This document shows, one piece after another, positions 1 to 14,100 of a stretch of DNA of 64,000 nucleotides. The DNA is from Rhabditophanes sp. KR3021 (taxonomy: Eukaryota > Nematoda > Chromadorea > Rhabditida > Alloionematidae): contig CAUJLY010000006.1 in NCBI GenBank assembly GCA_963281155.1, positions 10,726,001-10,790,000 on the forward strand, given 5' to 3'. The notes beneath the pieces are model-generated. The model worked only from the letters and a program-made list of their open reading frames with translations, was not told the origin of the DNA and made no database searches. Numbering within the stretch: position 1 is the stretch's first letter; each line of letters opens with the position of its first letter. The position numbers were made by a program, and so were the translations under genes.

Positions 1-311
1 TAGCTTTACATATAATTAACATATACTTATGATCAAGTTTAATAGGATTTAAAGCTTATGTAAACGATTTTAAACTATATTATAAAAAGATTAAATGATG
101 GGATCAGCGAAAGTAAGAATAATTTGATGAAAATGTAAAAATGTCAACAAGATTGTATTTGAATAACTGAACAATATAGGTTTCTATTTTCCAACCAAAT
201 TGTGATAATTGAAAATGTGGTTTTGTATGTTTTATTATCATTAAGATGAATGGTTACAATCAAAATGAAGAATGAATCATTTATTGCGATAGAGAGAGTC
301 ATTTTTTTGAG
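1..311. other. intergenic, downstream of SRR1-domain gene
   Basis: AT-rich sequence after the stop codon of the minus-strand gene at 312. No open frame, RNA gene or repeat is visible. Confidence 0.5.
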
Positions 312-1083
312 TCACACAATTTTTGGCAGGTACATAAGACAAGTGTCATTAAAAGCAATGTGAAATCTTTCAAAGTATGGTAAGATTAATTTTTGGCAGC
401 CGTCATAAAACGTTTTCCAAGATTCGAGATTTCGCCAATCTTTGGATGCGTAATACAGGGTAGGTATTTTGTTGCCCACAATTATCATATTTTGACGGTG
501 TTTCGGATCTTGATGAGCTTCCAGGATTCCGTTATAAATCGAATCATGTCCATGAACTATGTAATACAAAATTTTTGACTGTGGATCGTAACTATGGCTG
601 GTAAAATGATTGCCTGATAGATCTTTGCCTGGAACAAATGTAATATCGTTATTAGTAAGAAATTCAATTTCAGACGGAAACAATATTGGTTCTTGGACAT
701 AGACAAGTGCTTTGAAATGCTGCTTTAATAAAATGAGCAAAGCTAATTGATATGTTCCACTGCATTCTGAGCACGAAAAATGGCCAATGCCATAACACAT
801 GATTTTAGGTATTTGACTGTCCATTAATGCGTTGTTAACAATGTCATTTATTAAGTTTCTGAAAGAATAAGTTATTTAAATGAATGAATGGAGTGCTTAC
901 CTACAAATAATTAGATGACTTGACAATTTCAATAGCTCGCTCAATGTATAACTGCAATGACTGGAGATTAGTTTCAAGTTCCAAATCAGCTACATCTGCT
1001 TCGATGCGAATGTGATTTGTTTTGGCGGTATGTTTATTCTTTCTTCTTTTAACAATAACGAAATTGTCTTCATCATCGTTCAT
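312..1083 (-). CDS. SRR1-domain protein (SRRD family), two exons
   Basis: Exons 1083..905 and 858..312 join in phase 2 to give 241 aa. The core MCYGIGHFS followed by YQLALLILL, then E-x2-FL, then a late VGNKIPTLYY segment, matches the SRR1 domain (plant Sensitivity-to-Red-light-Reduced 1 and animal SRRD), a family tied to circadian and haem-related regulation in other organisms. The N-terminal exon is charged (VKRRKNKH). Donor choice matters: the exon reads ..AATTATTT|GTAGGTAAGC. The better-looking downstream GTAAGC would leave an in-frame TAG, whereas GTAGGT keeps phase with exon 2. The intron is 46 nt. The start is the first in-frame ATG (1083); a longer open frame exists upstream but has no ATG. 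The gene lies about 1 kb downstream of the PLC epsilon gene on the same strand, too far for a typical nematode operon. Confidence 0.72.
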
Positions 1084-2129
1084 GTCCTTAATATGGTAAG
1101 TATTAAATTGAAAAGTCAATGGTTAATTATCTGAAAATCTTGTGTAAATAATTAGGTAATATTTTATTAATCATTAGGGAAGCAATTCCATGCATATAGT
1201 TGTTTTTAATAGCAGCAATTTTATCTATAAATACTAACAATTAAAACATTGCCACTTCTGCAACGAAATGTTTTTAATACATACTTCACCAACACTATTA
1301 CTTGTAAAGTCCATGAACATAAAAATGCAAAAAATAATTTGGTCTCGAAACTTCGTTAATCAACAAATAATATGTCGTGTACATTTAAAGTCAGCGGAAA
1401 TAAGAATGAAAATAAAACTCATTAAAGGTGTTACTACTGATCTTATAATTATCAGATTAATATGCACTACTATGGTAAGCGCCAAAGCTATTCATGTTGT
1501 TTAAGTTCAAATAGTTGCATATGTAAGTTAAGATTGACTTTATTGATCAAACAGTTATTTATTAGATTAAGTTTTAATAAAACTCAGTTGATGAAAGTCC
1601 TACTATCTATTCTCCACTTGTATCACGTTTGTCTTGTATGTGTTTATACATAGATTAAGCCAAGTACAGTTGTATATTTTCTAGTCAACTAAATGGCATG
1701 TATATCTGCCGTTATCTAATTACTATATCTAATGATCATAAACGTAATCAAGTGCATTGACACCTTTTCACTTGTTACGTCTCCACAGTCAAATCTTAAC
1801 TGACTGTTTAAGATACTCATTATATAACCTACCAAACTTTGTTTTAAGGGTTTCACTTAAAATTGTGCTTTCCAACAAATTCCTCTTGATACCTTTAACA
1901 CATTTTTTATATCGTGCCATTTAATTTTCATTGCAGCAAATGACTAATGTTTTGATATTTAACTTGGAGGCATTTTGTTGGGTAAGTTCTTTGCCCACAA
2001 GATGTATTCATTTATTGTGATAAGTATCTTTTGCTGAGGAGTTAAATGACCCTTTAAAATGAAAGTAAACTAGTTAATAAAGCATTTATTTACAAATTAA
2101 AGCTACAATATATGTTTTAAAAATTATAT
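1084..2129. other. intergenic between PLC epsilon gene and SRR1 gene
   Basis: About 1 kb of AT-rich DNA. Short open frames (for example 1268..1504 on plus) have no domain signature or plausible splice context. The part next to 2129 is the 3' untranslated region of the PLC gene. Confidence 0.4.
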
Positions 2130-5100
2130 TTACAAATCAAGCTTTCCGCTTACATCCATTGTTAAACTTTTACCAAATCTTGAAAGCTTCCTAGTTAAAC
2201 CTAATGACCTTACACTTGACAATGATACTTTTCTTGGTTGTTCAGTCAATCTACGCTTCTGCAAATTATGAATTAATAATAAATAATATGGAATAAACAG
2301 AAGCTAACGCAAATTAATAATAAATAAATAATTATATAATATTTGTGACACAGTAACTTAAAGAAAAACATTAAGATATCCATTTACATGCTTGAGTGAA
2401 TTAGTTTTGGTAAGTTAATAATATATTAAAAACAAAAAATAAAAGTAAGTTGAATAATGAGTTGTGTTCCACATTTGAAAAAACGTTGATGTGATACTAA
2501 TATAGACACTATTAAACTAAATGTGTATTATTCAGAATTGCATACCGTGTCTTTTTTGTTTTCTAATAAAAAACGCCCAGCAGTTTTCCAATGATTTTGG
2601 CATTTCCATACATTTTCATCGGGCCCAAGTGCGCGATGTGTTAATTTATTTGAACTCAAAGCCAGCGATGTTTTATTTGCACTAATACGCTGCGGCTGTT
2701 CATATTCATCTGGAATTTCTTCTACCAATACGTAATTATTATCATAAACATCCATTTTTCTAATCTTATTGAAGACTTGTTTGATTATGTCGCTTGCAGT
2801 CGAATTGATATTTGCTCTCAGAATAGCATACGGGTGATCGTGAGTGATGTTATGAATGCAAACTAAGAAAGTATCTCCCATGCTTTTTGCTCTAGGATGC
2901 ATAGGATGGGGTGCCTCAAGAGAGTCATGAGAAGGTTGCATGTCTAAGGATCTTCCATGTAAATGAGTAGAGGATAAAGATTTGTGGGCAATATTAATTG
3001 GTTCATTCAACCCAAATTTCTTTTCGTAAGAGCTTAAGGATGCTGGGTAGTTGTAATTTATTGAATTATTAATATTACTAGCATTTAAGCTACTAATATT
3101 AGACGCTCCACCTTTCATGATATTAGTGATCCAAGCCCTCCCACCCGGATCTGATCCCTTCTTTCTAACAACAAATTTCTTCATAATTCCATTCCATTTG
3201 GAAACGGCTTCCATGATCGGCTCATTTGGTGCAATTATTTTTTGATTAATATAATTACTTTGCTCCGGAATAAAATCATTCAAATCAGGATTGTAGATGC
3301 CTTGATTTCCTAGTGGATGACATTCTTCAACTAAAAAGTAATCTTCTGCATTGTCTGAATTTTTGCCAGCTCCAGTTAAGGCTAATTGAATAACCATTTT
3401 GGCATTGCCATTGGTTTGAGCTTGAATCGTCACTGGAACATCTTCAGCTAACAAACCGTAAACGCGAATTACAAATATTTGACGCTTGAAAATGGGAATT
3501 GGACGGATGTTTCCAGAATTATTCAATTTCAGTGTTTGGTAGGCTAGCTCTTGGGTAACAGACATGCAACTCGCATTATCTTCATCGTGCAAATAGATAT
3601 GTTCTTCGTGCTCAAATTTACTGAACAGAAAGATGGTAGTTTGTTCCATAGGCTGATTTGCCGGAGTTCTCATTGGCAAATGACGATACCCTGGACGCAA
3701 GCATTTGACTGGAATAACTCGTTGACATAAAACACGCCCATTGTTTGAATTATCACAGACAGTAATTCTGAGAAAAGCTAAGTCAACAAACGTAATTCGG
3801 AAGTTACATTGATGGCCCCAATTCGGGGCGACTAAACTATTTCTAACAATTTTACTTTTTTCCTTAATACAATCAGCCTGAATGCCCATTACTTCAACTT
3901 CAACATAAGTAGAAGCATTTGCAATTCCTTGACCAACGTGCTGTCCCGAAATAATGTTTAAATTTAAAATCAAGGCAGACTGATTGGCATGATCTTTAGA
4001 CAAGGGATTGTATTTTTTGTACAAAGGGTAACTTTCATCCCACAAAGCCCTGGGTTTTAATTTATATCCACAATTCCCGCTTTGTTCAAACATGGATGAA
4101 TTCACAGCCATAGATGTGTCGACTGTTTGAAAATTAAGAGCAACCATCTGAAAACCATGGGCCCAATATTGAATAGGACTAAAGTTGGAAGAATCTATTC
4201 TCATGGCACCAGGATAAGTCCTAACAACATGATCTTTTGTATAAATAGTTGACTTGATAGGATGCTTTCGACATAATTTTCTAGCAACAGTTTCATTTAA
4301 GGAAGTAACTTGGTAACAGGAAGCGTTACTATTTGGGCGTAGATTATGAGTAGAAGAAGAAACGATGCTTGAGTTTTCCTCGAAACTTTTAATAGACTCA
4401 CAATTACTCAATTGAGTGTTACTACGTTGGCGTCTTGGTGGGATTGGACCAGCAGCTAATAAATTAGAAGAAGCTCTAGATCTTGAATTTGCAGATAAGG
4501 AATTTGTGTTAGATAGGATTATTTTACTTTCATAAGCGATATAACTCCTACTTTCATTGCAGTGCGCAGGGAATGACTTGAATTTGACTGATTGGAGATA
4601 ATTGACTAAATCCGATAATTCAGGGGCTAATTGCAAATTGACATTTACAGTCTTTTTGTTAGCCTTTGAATTGTCATTAAAATTATTTATTCTTTGGTCA
4701 GACATTAATCTTTGCTCGTTAAAGTCGATTTTCATGTTATTCTTAAGGCTGTTTTTCTTGCTGTTAACAATTTCAGTTCTATCAGTTGGATTTAATTTGT
4801 TGATGTAACGAATTTCTTTTGGAGATTCGGTTTCGCTTGAGCTTTCTGAGTCCTCGTCAATATTATCAATTTCATCATTGAAAAAGTCTATGTTATCTTC
4901 ATCTTCCACACTCGAACCAATCGAATTTTTACTTTGTTTTCTGTCATTTACGTTAATTTCATCCTCGCAACTTTGATTGCATTCAAAGTAAGGAGATGGG
5001 CCATACTGTGGTTCAGAAACGAGCTTTTTGTTCTTAATTAAAATTCTATTTCTTAACTGGTTTGGAGAAGGAAGGTGAGCATTACTCGTGAAGTCATCCT

Positions 5101-8100
5101 CAAATAAAAATTTAGTAACTAGTTTTTCACCTAACACAGTTTTAAACATCTGCGCCATTTTAGCCTGTTGTTGGAGGGAGCAATGATTTTCAATACTTAA
5201 TATGACAGGCAAATCAGAAGTTACAAAAGCTGACTTTTTGATGATATCGACCACTTGTCTGAAGCTAATTTTGGATGTAAATGTATGTCCATGGTAAATC
5301 ATCGGCATGCCATCATCACCATCCCAACAATCTAATTCTAAGCAACGACATCCAGTCATAAGCACCTGCCGGTACATTTCAGCGCTACTGTCTCCTGTAA
5401 TTTGATGACCCTTCAAATAAGTATTATGACTTGAATTAATGTAATAATAACTTAGTGGGTAATCCAAGTACTCATCATTTTCACTTAATAATTCAGGAAC
5501 GAAGGCAAAGTTATTGGCATCGGAGAGGTAACGTACAAAACCATCGAATGACATTTGTTGTTTTGCTCTGCAAATTGGGTCAGGTTCGTGTTCTTGAATT
5601 AATTTAAGAGCGTAACTTTCATCGATAGATTCCATTTGGTAAGTTGCTATGAATGATTTTAAAGTCGTAGCATTCATGAATCCACTCCTTCCAGTGTCTA
5701 TGTGAGCAGCAGTATTTATTGCAGCAACAGCCAAATAGTTATAAATTTTTTGCTGCTTTTCGTTGATTGAGAAATGATTAGTGGCTGAGTTTTTGGTTAA
5801 GACATCGTATGGTAAGAAATCATTAATTGGGACTGCTGACAAAGATTCTAAGCGAGAAGGAATTTTAGGGGAATGTCTTTCTCGTGACGTTTTTTGAACC
5901 AAACAAGACGGAGTTGTATTTGTGAGGGATTCAGTAAAAATGGTTTTCAAATCGAAACGCATTCGAGTAGCAAACACACGGTACAATTCAATGAACTCAA
6001 ATAATTGCAATGGCTTTTCTTGAAACTCTTTAGCAGTGGGTCCATTTAAACCCGACACTTGCCCGCCACTTGAACTTATTGAACCTGAGTTAGGAGTTTC
6101 GCCACCTCTAGCTCTCCAGGATTTGATAGATCTTCCTCCGACACTTCTTCCACCATAAGAACTACTGGTGGGCGTTCTGGATCGTGGAGTATAGAGAGAA
6201 TCCAAGTCACCAGCCTCACTACATGTAGCATCTCCTTTAGGCTTTAAAAAGTAAGCAGGACTATTTGAATCAGGGGGTCCGCTTTGACTTGACAGCTGAC
6301 TTCTCACAGACGGAGGGCGAACCAAAGGTGATTGAGGTTGAGGGGATTGGCTTCGTGAGGTGTCTCTACTTTGCACCCTGATTCTTTTCTTCATTGCTCC
6401 AGTAAATGTCTTCAATCTATTTTTTGTAGAACTGGGTTCGCCACAGTCTTTGGGTTCTTGGATTTTTGCGCTAGTTTGAATGGACGTCGTAGGCACATTA
6501 TTAGTAATGTAGCCTTTGAATCTTTCAACATTCCCCCCAAACGCTTGTAAAGCATCAATTGGTTTAGGTCCACCTGACTTACATTCATTGTTGGGATGTC
6601 TTCCATCATCTCTTTCTTCTTCTTGATATAACTGCAAATACAATCGTTTCAGCCAAATGACACGTCGATCCGGCATCTTTTGCTGGGCATGGAGTTTTTT
6701 GATGACTGAATGCAAACCAACAATCCAATAATGAGCGATTTGTTGAGGTGCTAAGAAATATAAAAACTCATTTTCACTCAATGAAACTCCGTAATTAACA
6801 GTCCAACAAAATACCGGAACAGACATTTCCTCACAACTATGTCTTCTGTAAATTGCCTCAATATCAATGTCATAAGGATCTACGTTTTCAACAGACTTAA
6901 CGCAACTTAACCTCAAGAAGCCTTCTTCTAAATTGGCATCTCCGACTGGCCTTGAATTGAGAGAGGAATTTAATCCATTTCCTCGGATTCCTTCCCCACA
7001 ACCATTATTTGCCATTGTGTTTCGCATGGTGTTGTTGTCCACATTCTTACATTTATCTTTACCTTCCTTGGCGTTGATAAGGTTGACTTTTCTCCAAGAA
7101 ATTACTCCACAACTGGAGTCTAGTTTCATCACACTCAATACACTCCTTCCAGACATGGGATCGTAGTGGATGACAGTTGTTCCATGTTGTAATCTTTGAA
7201 TGATATCCAAATCGAATTTCGAAGTATCCAACGGAATAAATGTAACTCCATGCCCACCATTTTTTAAAGGATTAACAGGTTCATAGGGCTTCACTTCATT
7301 TGTGCTTTTTTCAGGAGGGAAAGTTGCCAAGTTTTCGGCTATATATTTGTGGACGTTCTTATAATGGACATGGAATGTCTCCAGGTTGTTAACAATTACT
7401 CCGATGTAATTAATTTTATCTGAATTTAATAAGCAACCCACTCCGATTCTAGACGAAAAGTGATCTTCTCCATCTGTGTCCGTCAAAAATTGCAACTTTT
7501 CTTGTTCACCTTGGTGGCCCATGACAACAACATTCGGCATGTCATTGACAATAGCATACAAATCACGCAAGAATATTCCGAAAAAGGGAATCAAACGACA
7601 TTGGGGCATTGCCAAAGCTCTTTGTAATGCTTCTGTGTAATATTGGGATGGAGTATTGTTGGAAGTTGGTAAAAACATATCACACAACTCTTCGAATCTC
7701 TTCTTTTCTTCAGGTTTCAAGGACAACCAAAAAGGTCTCAGTTTTTCACTTTTCAAACCCATCAAAACTTCCACAGCCGCATTGAAATTACCAATATTCC
7801 AGCAGGTATCAATCATCCTAATAATCGATATCAAAGCAGTTTTACGGTCTTCGTGTGTCGGTTGTGAAATGATGACGTGAGTAATCCAGGAAGAAACTTC
7901 GCTCAATCTTTTGACCAAATTACGTACTGGACTGGGATTGTCAATAACTGGAATATTGGTCAAGTCGCAGGAAACATATCGAACATAATCTATTGGCTGG
8001 ATAGTGTAAAACAGTTGATATTCAGTGGCAGACAATTGAAAAGCAACTTCTTCAGGAAAATGGAGAATATATTGTAGTCTTTCCAACTCAAGTCTAAATA

Positions 8101-11100
8101 AAGTAATTGGCTCATCACTTAACAAAAGACCGGCATTAGTCGAAGAGGCTGAAGAAGTTGAATTTCTGGTAGAAGAGGGTGCAGATACTAGAAGTAATAA
8201 GTTAAACATGTGGCAATTATTGTATACTTACTACTGGGAGACTTTCCATTTTTGTTCTGCATTCCACTATTTAAGGATCTTTGGATGGAAGTACTAGCAC
8301 TATTCTGCATTATCTCCCACAGAGTCATCGAAACAGACTTTAACACGGTATAATCCGGAGCTGAAAACATATTTTTGTTAAAATTAAATGTATGTTCAAT
8401 AAATGTGAACTATTATTTATTGTGAATCACTTCAAAATAGTAAACCTAGTTATATATACACATTTTTTTGAATTTGTTATGAAGTATGGTTGCATTGTAT
8501 TTGTGGAAGCTTAAGAGAAGATAAAATCATCATCCATAAAAAGATATAGTAACTATTATATAAGTGATTGACAAAATGAGGAACAAAGTTATATATTTTG
8601 TGAGGTTCATAGTGACTAATCAAAAAAGCATATTATAAAAATATGGTATCAATATTTGCATATAAGAGCAATCGTGTCAATGTAATGTTGGATTGCTTAA
8701 ACTTAATGGAATGTCATGAGATATGTCAACGAAGAGGTTTGACTCATTTAAATGAGATGCAAAGATTTAGAATGAATTGTTGGGTTAAACATAATTCAAT
8801 GAAATAACATACCAATTAATTGCCATTTTGCGCCTCTAAATTCTAATAAAAGTTGATGTTTCGATACTCCACCCCCAACTCTCCACTGCTGAAGAGTTGA
8901 AGCGTGCTGTCTTTTGAGAACCATTTTCGTTTGCCCATCTAAAAGACACAATACGCTACAACTCAAGCACAAAAGCCTGACAGTTTTTCGCAATGTTCTA
9001 CCGTGAACTAATTCCTTGACTTGAAATACTTTGCACCCATAAGCAGCTAACTTCTTAGCATTATGTATGTACAGTTTTTTCATACCAATCTCGCTTTCAT
9101 AAACTTGACTGTGGAAGAGTTTGCGTTTCTTTTCTTTGATGTGTTTGATTGTTCTTCTATCACCTCTTAAGTCTAAAGGTAAACATAGAGCTTGTAACTC
9201 TGCTGACATCATGGTTTCGGCGTCGGTGATGCACTTTAAAATTGATAGTGAGCTTCCTCGTTTTTCGGTTTCAAAGGTGGAACTCCTTCTACGATGATCA
9301 ATGCCATTTCCTGCAGACGTTGAATAAACTTGTTGATCTACCTTCAATGAAATTAAAATTAATAACATATCTAATAAATGTGAAGGGTTTTTAGGCCTGC
9401 ATGGCAAAAAGTATTAAATAAATCATTTGATATTAAATCAAAGATACCATGTATCGGGGATCAGTTTAGTCGGCAAGCGAGTCTAGAGGAGAACCCACCA
9501 ACTAAGGTTCAAAAAGATGATGAAAATGATAATTGGTCGGGTAATGATGCATGGGGCAAAGTCTCTGTTCCTAAGGTAAGTTATTTAGTTTTTGTTAAGA
9601 TTAATATGGTATTTATGATGTCTATTTTAAAGGAGTAGATAAACAAATGTTGAAAGACACATTTTTACTTAAGAAGTGGTATTCTTCGATCTCTCTTTGA
9701 TTTTACATCTGCGTGGGACTTTGATGTGGATGTAAAAGAAATTGGCTATATTGGGGAGACCTACAATACTCATCAAAGACAGCTTGAGCATAGAGCAGAC
9801 TTTAACTTTGATCCCTTTAGTGCTAAAGAACAGTTCTTACATGAAGTGACTAAGACGGGCAAAGAGATGTTTGCCATAAAGAAAACTTATCCATCAAAAG
9901 AAATGGCCCAAAATGTAGAAGCAATCTTAATTAGTGCACTTCGTGAACAATTGCCTAACTCTGAGAGTGGAAATGCTTCTTTCGATTTTGTTAGTCAAAT
10001 GAATTCAGTAAGAAAGAGCGAAGTTGGCGAATTGATCTTAAAAGACTTCCCAGTTAATAATCTTGAAGAAGGTGTATTATACGAGCTTAAATATTAATAT
10101 TTTTGTTTTAACCTTAGTTTTAGTATTTTAATTTGAATATTAGTTTTGTTTTAATAATAGTTTTTTGTTTTTAATTTGAACAATATAGAACTTCCCAGGG
10201 GGTCACCATAATCTTCTGTGCAAAGTCACGTATCCGAAAAATCTGTCCTTTTAACATGTGGCGTCGAATAGTCTGGGTGCGTCTATTTTGGGGCCAATTT
10301 TCTTCGATACACAATTGGATGGAAGCTAGTTGGGAGGCGTCGTCTTTTGCAGCTGGTAAACTTCCCGAAATGACTTGGTCTTGCAAATCCATATACTCTT
10401 CATTGACTCGTTCATCAGACTCTGCACTAACATCATTGTCAGGTTCGACATGCCCATTGACAACGTGAATTATTTCAGCGCACCAGTTTTTTACAGTTGG
10501 ATGTTGGGGGGAATTTAGAATTTGTTTCAGAATATCGGCGCACTCCTTCATTGTTGCCACGATATTGACGTTTTGTTTTGTGTAGACGACAAGTAAGTTT
10601 AGGATTAACTGGCGGACGCACTGGAAATCTGGGTTCATTTCACTGATGGCGATTAAGTGAATGGGAGATTCTCTGTCAGGAACACGTAAACTGTCCCCAG
10701 ACAATCTCGAGTGAGCTCTACGTGGCAAGGGAATCCTAGTTCCAATCGTTGAAGCTCTTTTTCTTAATACAAAGGAGAAAAGAAAGGGTCCAGAGTTGTC
10801 GGAAGCGATCGAGGTTCCTGCACTAAAAGTGGATAGTCTTAAACCACCCGAAGAACTTCGGTGACTCATGGCTGAACTGGCTCGGGAGCTCCACCCTCCG
10901 CAGATAGATGATTCGTCAGAAGATTTTCTCGAATTTCCGTGATTCCCCGAAGCGGTTGCTAATAAGGGTGCGCAATCAGAAACGTCGCTTCCAGACAATT
11001 CAGGCGAATTAACAAAGTATCCGAATTCAAATTGACTCATAGCTGAAGGCCTTCTAATTTCAATCAAAGGAAGACCCGGAATCGCCTGTGGACTAGAGGG

Positions 11101-14100
11101 TCTTTTGTGCAATAAATGCTCGCCGGAGATCTCTGGATTTTCTAATGGATCATACCCGGACCCTGGGGAATGAGGTGGTGAAGCTCCTTGTACTTCCAAT
11201 TCAGGTAAGAATCCGATGGCATGATTAGATCTAGATTTATTAGAAGAATCTCCAAGTGAATTTTGATTACTGGAGTTTTTATAAGTATGCCTCCAAGCAT
11301 CTCTTCTTGTCAATGGATAGTTTTGAAGTCTCTTTGCAAATTCAAGAACTGCTTCAGATCCTGATGTATTACTGTCGGGGGAGGAATCTCTTGGAACATG
11401 TCTTTTGCAGGGATCTGTTCCCATACGACCTCTAAACAGTGATTGAATGTACTTGGGCAGATGCTTCTGAACACTACTGGAGGAGGAATTTGTTTTCTTG
11501 GAGCGATTTGATCCCGTGGAAGTATCTGTTCCCAATCTCTTTCTCCTTTCTTTGGATTTTAAATCTTTAGCTCCACTGCTGAAGCGTTTGGGCCTGATAA
11601 CTTCCACCGAACTAGATCTTCTAATTTGAACTCTTTTGGAGTTTCTTGAATTTACATTGACCCTCAATAAGTTTTTATCTTTATTCTTTTGACTTTCTTT
11701 GTCTTCTCGTCTGTCAAAAGATTTAGACTTAACAAAACCACGTATCCCAAACCTACTGCCCTTTTCGATTAACTTAACACTAGCGGAATGAGCACGAGGA
11801 TCATTAATATGTTTGTGACTGTGATTATCAAACATCTGCGGCACTCTTTTCTTGACAACTAAACTCAAATCCCAGGAAAGTTTGTGTAAAAGCAACCGAA
11901 GTAACAAAGTCGAGTCCAAAACTAATCCTAGTCTGCATAAATGTATTTCTAAATTATCTAGATTTTCCATGACAGTCATAGCTTTGAATCTAAATGTTTC
12001 TGCATAAATTTCCTTTTCGGTTCTGACTGACGTTTTATGTACATTTTCAGGTATAGGCGAGGGGCAAATGGCTGAGGGAGATTCTTCCGTGATTGCTTTA
12101 GAAAGGGGTGCTTGGATTTTGACGAGATCTTGGAGTAATTTGAGTAAAATTCCTTCGACTGACATTCCAGTTTGAGTGAATTCTTGGATCATTGTTGGGG
12201 TGCAGCACGTTTCGCAAATGTAATCATCTTCATTTTTGTTTGTGGTGTTGGAGGGGTGCGTTTTGGCATTATTTAGCTGTTCGAATGTTTGAAACAAATT
12301 CATCCTAGATCCAACTCTGTCTCCCATTCCCACATATACTAAAATTCGTGCAGCATGGAACTTAACAAATTGCCCGAATTTAGTCGAATGATTTGTGTAG
12401 TACCAATCGTCAGAGGGAAGCAACATTTGAATTAATACGTCATCAATTTGGATGTCAGTCAAAATAACATGTGTAGCAGGATCTAAGGCTACTAATGCTA
12501 TTGTTTGGAGGAGCAAACAAAGTAATTGCTGAAAGGATAAATAAATAGTCATTAATTAAGGTTTGACTGACTTACGGGATCAAGGGTTGGTTCCAGAAGA
12601 GCCACCAAGTTCTTTAGTTGTTGTTTTTCAGACAGCTTTTGGCGGAAGGTTTTGACATTAGTCATGAAGAGCATTAGTCTGGCGACGAGAATTTGTGTGC
12701 AATGGGTCCAGCATTGGCGCCACCTATGAGCAGGGGAACAAATACTTCTAGTGCCGGCTTCTCTGTTTTGCATCGTTATGGCATTATGGAGAGAGGCGAT
12801 CAGAGTATCAGGCTGGACAGCCGCAAAAGAAGACAACAAAGTGGGCTTTTTTTTATGCATTGGATTAACCGAGACTTTGTAAGAGTTACCGGTAAAATTG
12901 CCATAGAATAGATGGTCTACTGTGGAGCCGCATTCATCGTGGGACATCAGTGAAATCTCAGCGGGGGAGTGGATGATTGGGTCGATTTCATCGCAATCAT
13001 AATCTTGGCTTTTGTTAAGCAAAAGTGATGAATGAAATACTATTTCGGAAGGTTTGAATAAGGAATGAACTAAGCCGGCGTCTACTATCTTAAAAAAAGT
13101 ACTTGTTTAAATGAATGGATGAATTATGGTACCTTGTTAAGAGTGCTCAAAGCAGCAAACTGACGATTTGTCCCACTCTTCTTCATGAATTGAACACAAA
13201 AGTCTATGAGAGATGTCAGGACGGTGGTAAGTAATTGCTTGTTTGTTTTGCGATATGTTGGTGTACTCGTTTGAAATTCGTTAATAACAGTTTGGAGGAT
13301 TTTTTGCAATAATCCCCCTAGATGAACATCAAAAGTGTCTCTGTCAATATGATTAGGTATATTTTCCATTTTATCGACACATCTTATTAAATGTGTTTGC
13401 ATAGCGTCAAGGCACTCCGGATTGGTGGCCATTTTTTGAAGTAACTGCCAAGCTTGCTCCCACGTCAACGTTTCTAACATCCAAAGTTCGCGAGTCACTT
13501 TTGTGCGACGATAAAATTGTAAAGATACCAAAGATTTTCTTCTGGCAGATTCTTTTGCTGATGTGTTGTCGAGTATTGAACTGGTACTGATAGAAGGTGC
13601 AGCACTAGGCCTAGGGGATAAAGGAGCTTTGGTGGTGAGGTTTTTGTCGAATTGAGAATTATTATCCCCATTAACACGCCAATGCAATCCTTTTCCATTT
13701 GAAAAATTACTATTTTTAACTCCAATATCGGGATTTATTATGACTTGTTCGACACAACTACAGGCAGCTTGAAATAAATTTTCCACACACGTACTTTGCA
13801 ACTTCCTTAGTTCAGGAGCTTGATCAAGTGGACAAATGCCCCGAACATTCTTTTGTTCAATCTGTGCTCCCATCAAAACCAAAGCATACAAACAATGATA
13901 ACAAGGTGGACTTTCTTTGACAGCTAACATCAACGGCGTATTGCCATCTTCATCAGCCAAATTGACATCTGCCCCATATGCTACCAAAATAGCAATCATC
14001 TCCGAACTTTGTGCCCTTACCGCAACACCTAACGGCGTTTGATCAATTATGTTGACAGCGCGCAAAGCACTACAAGTGGAACAAATTTCAGGCGTCATTG

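Noticed and set aside
1268..1653. Two overlapping plus-strand frames
   Set aside because: No domain, no splice-consistent neighbour and AT-driven codons; likely chance.
8188..8209. ATG at 8209 as the start of PLC epsilon (MFNLLLLV..)
   Set aside because: It lies in a 44-nt intron with good sites (CCCAGTA|GTAAGTA and TTACTTCTAG) that joins exons in phase; kept only as the alternative to the giant gene.
13495..13725. Minus-strand 76-aa frame and similar frames inside PLC exons
   Set aside because: Shadows of the ankyrin exon in another frame.
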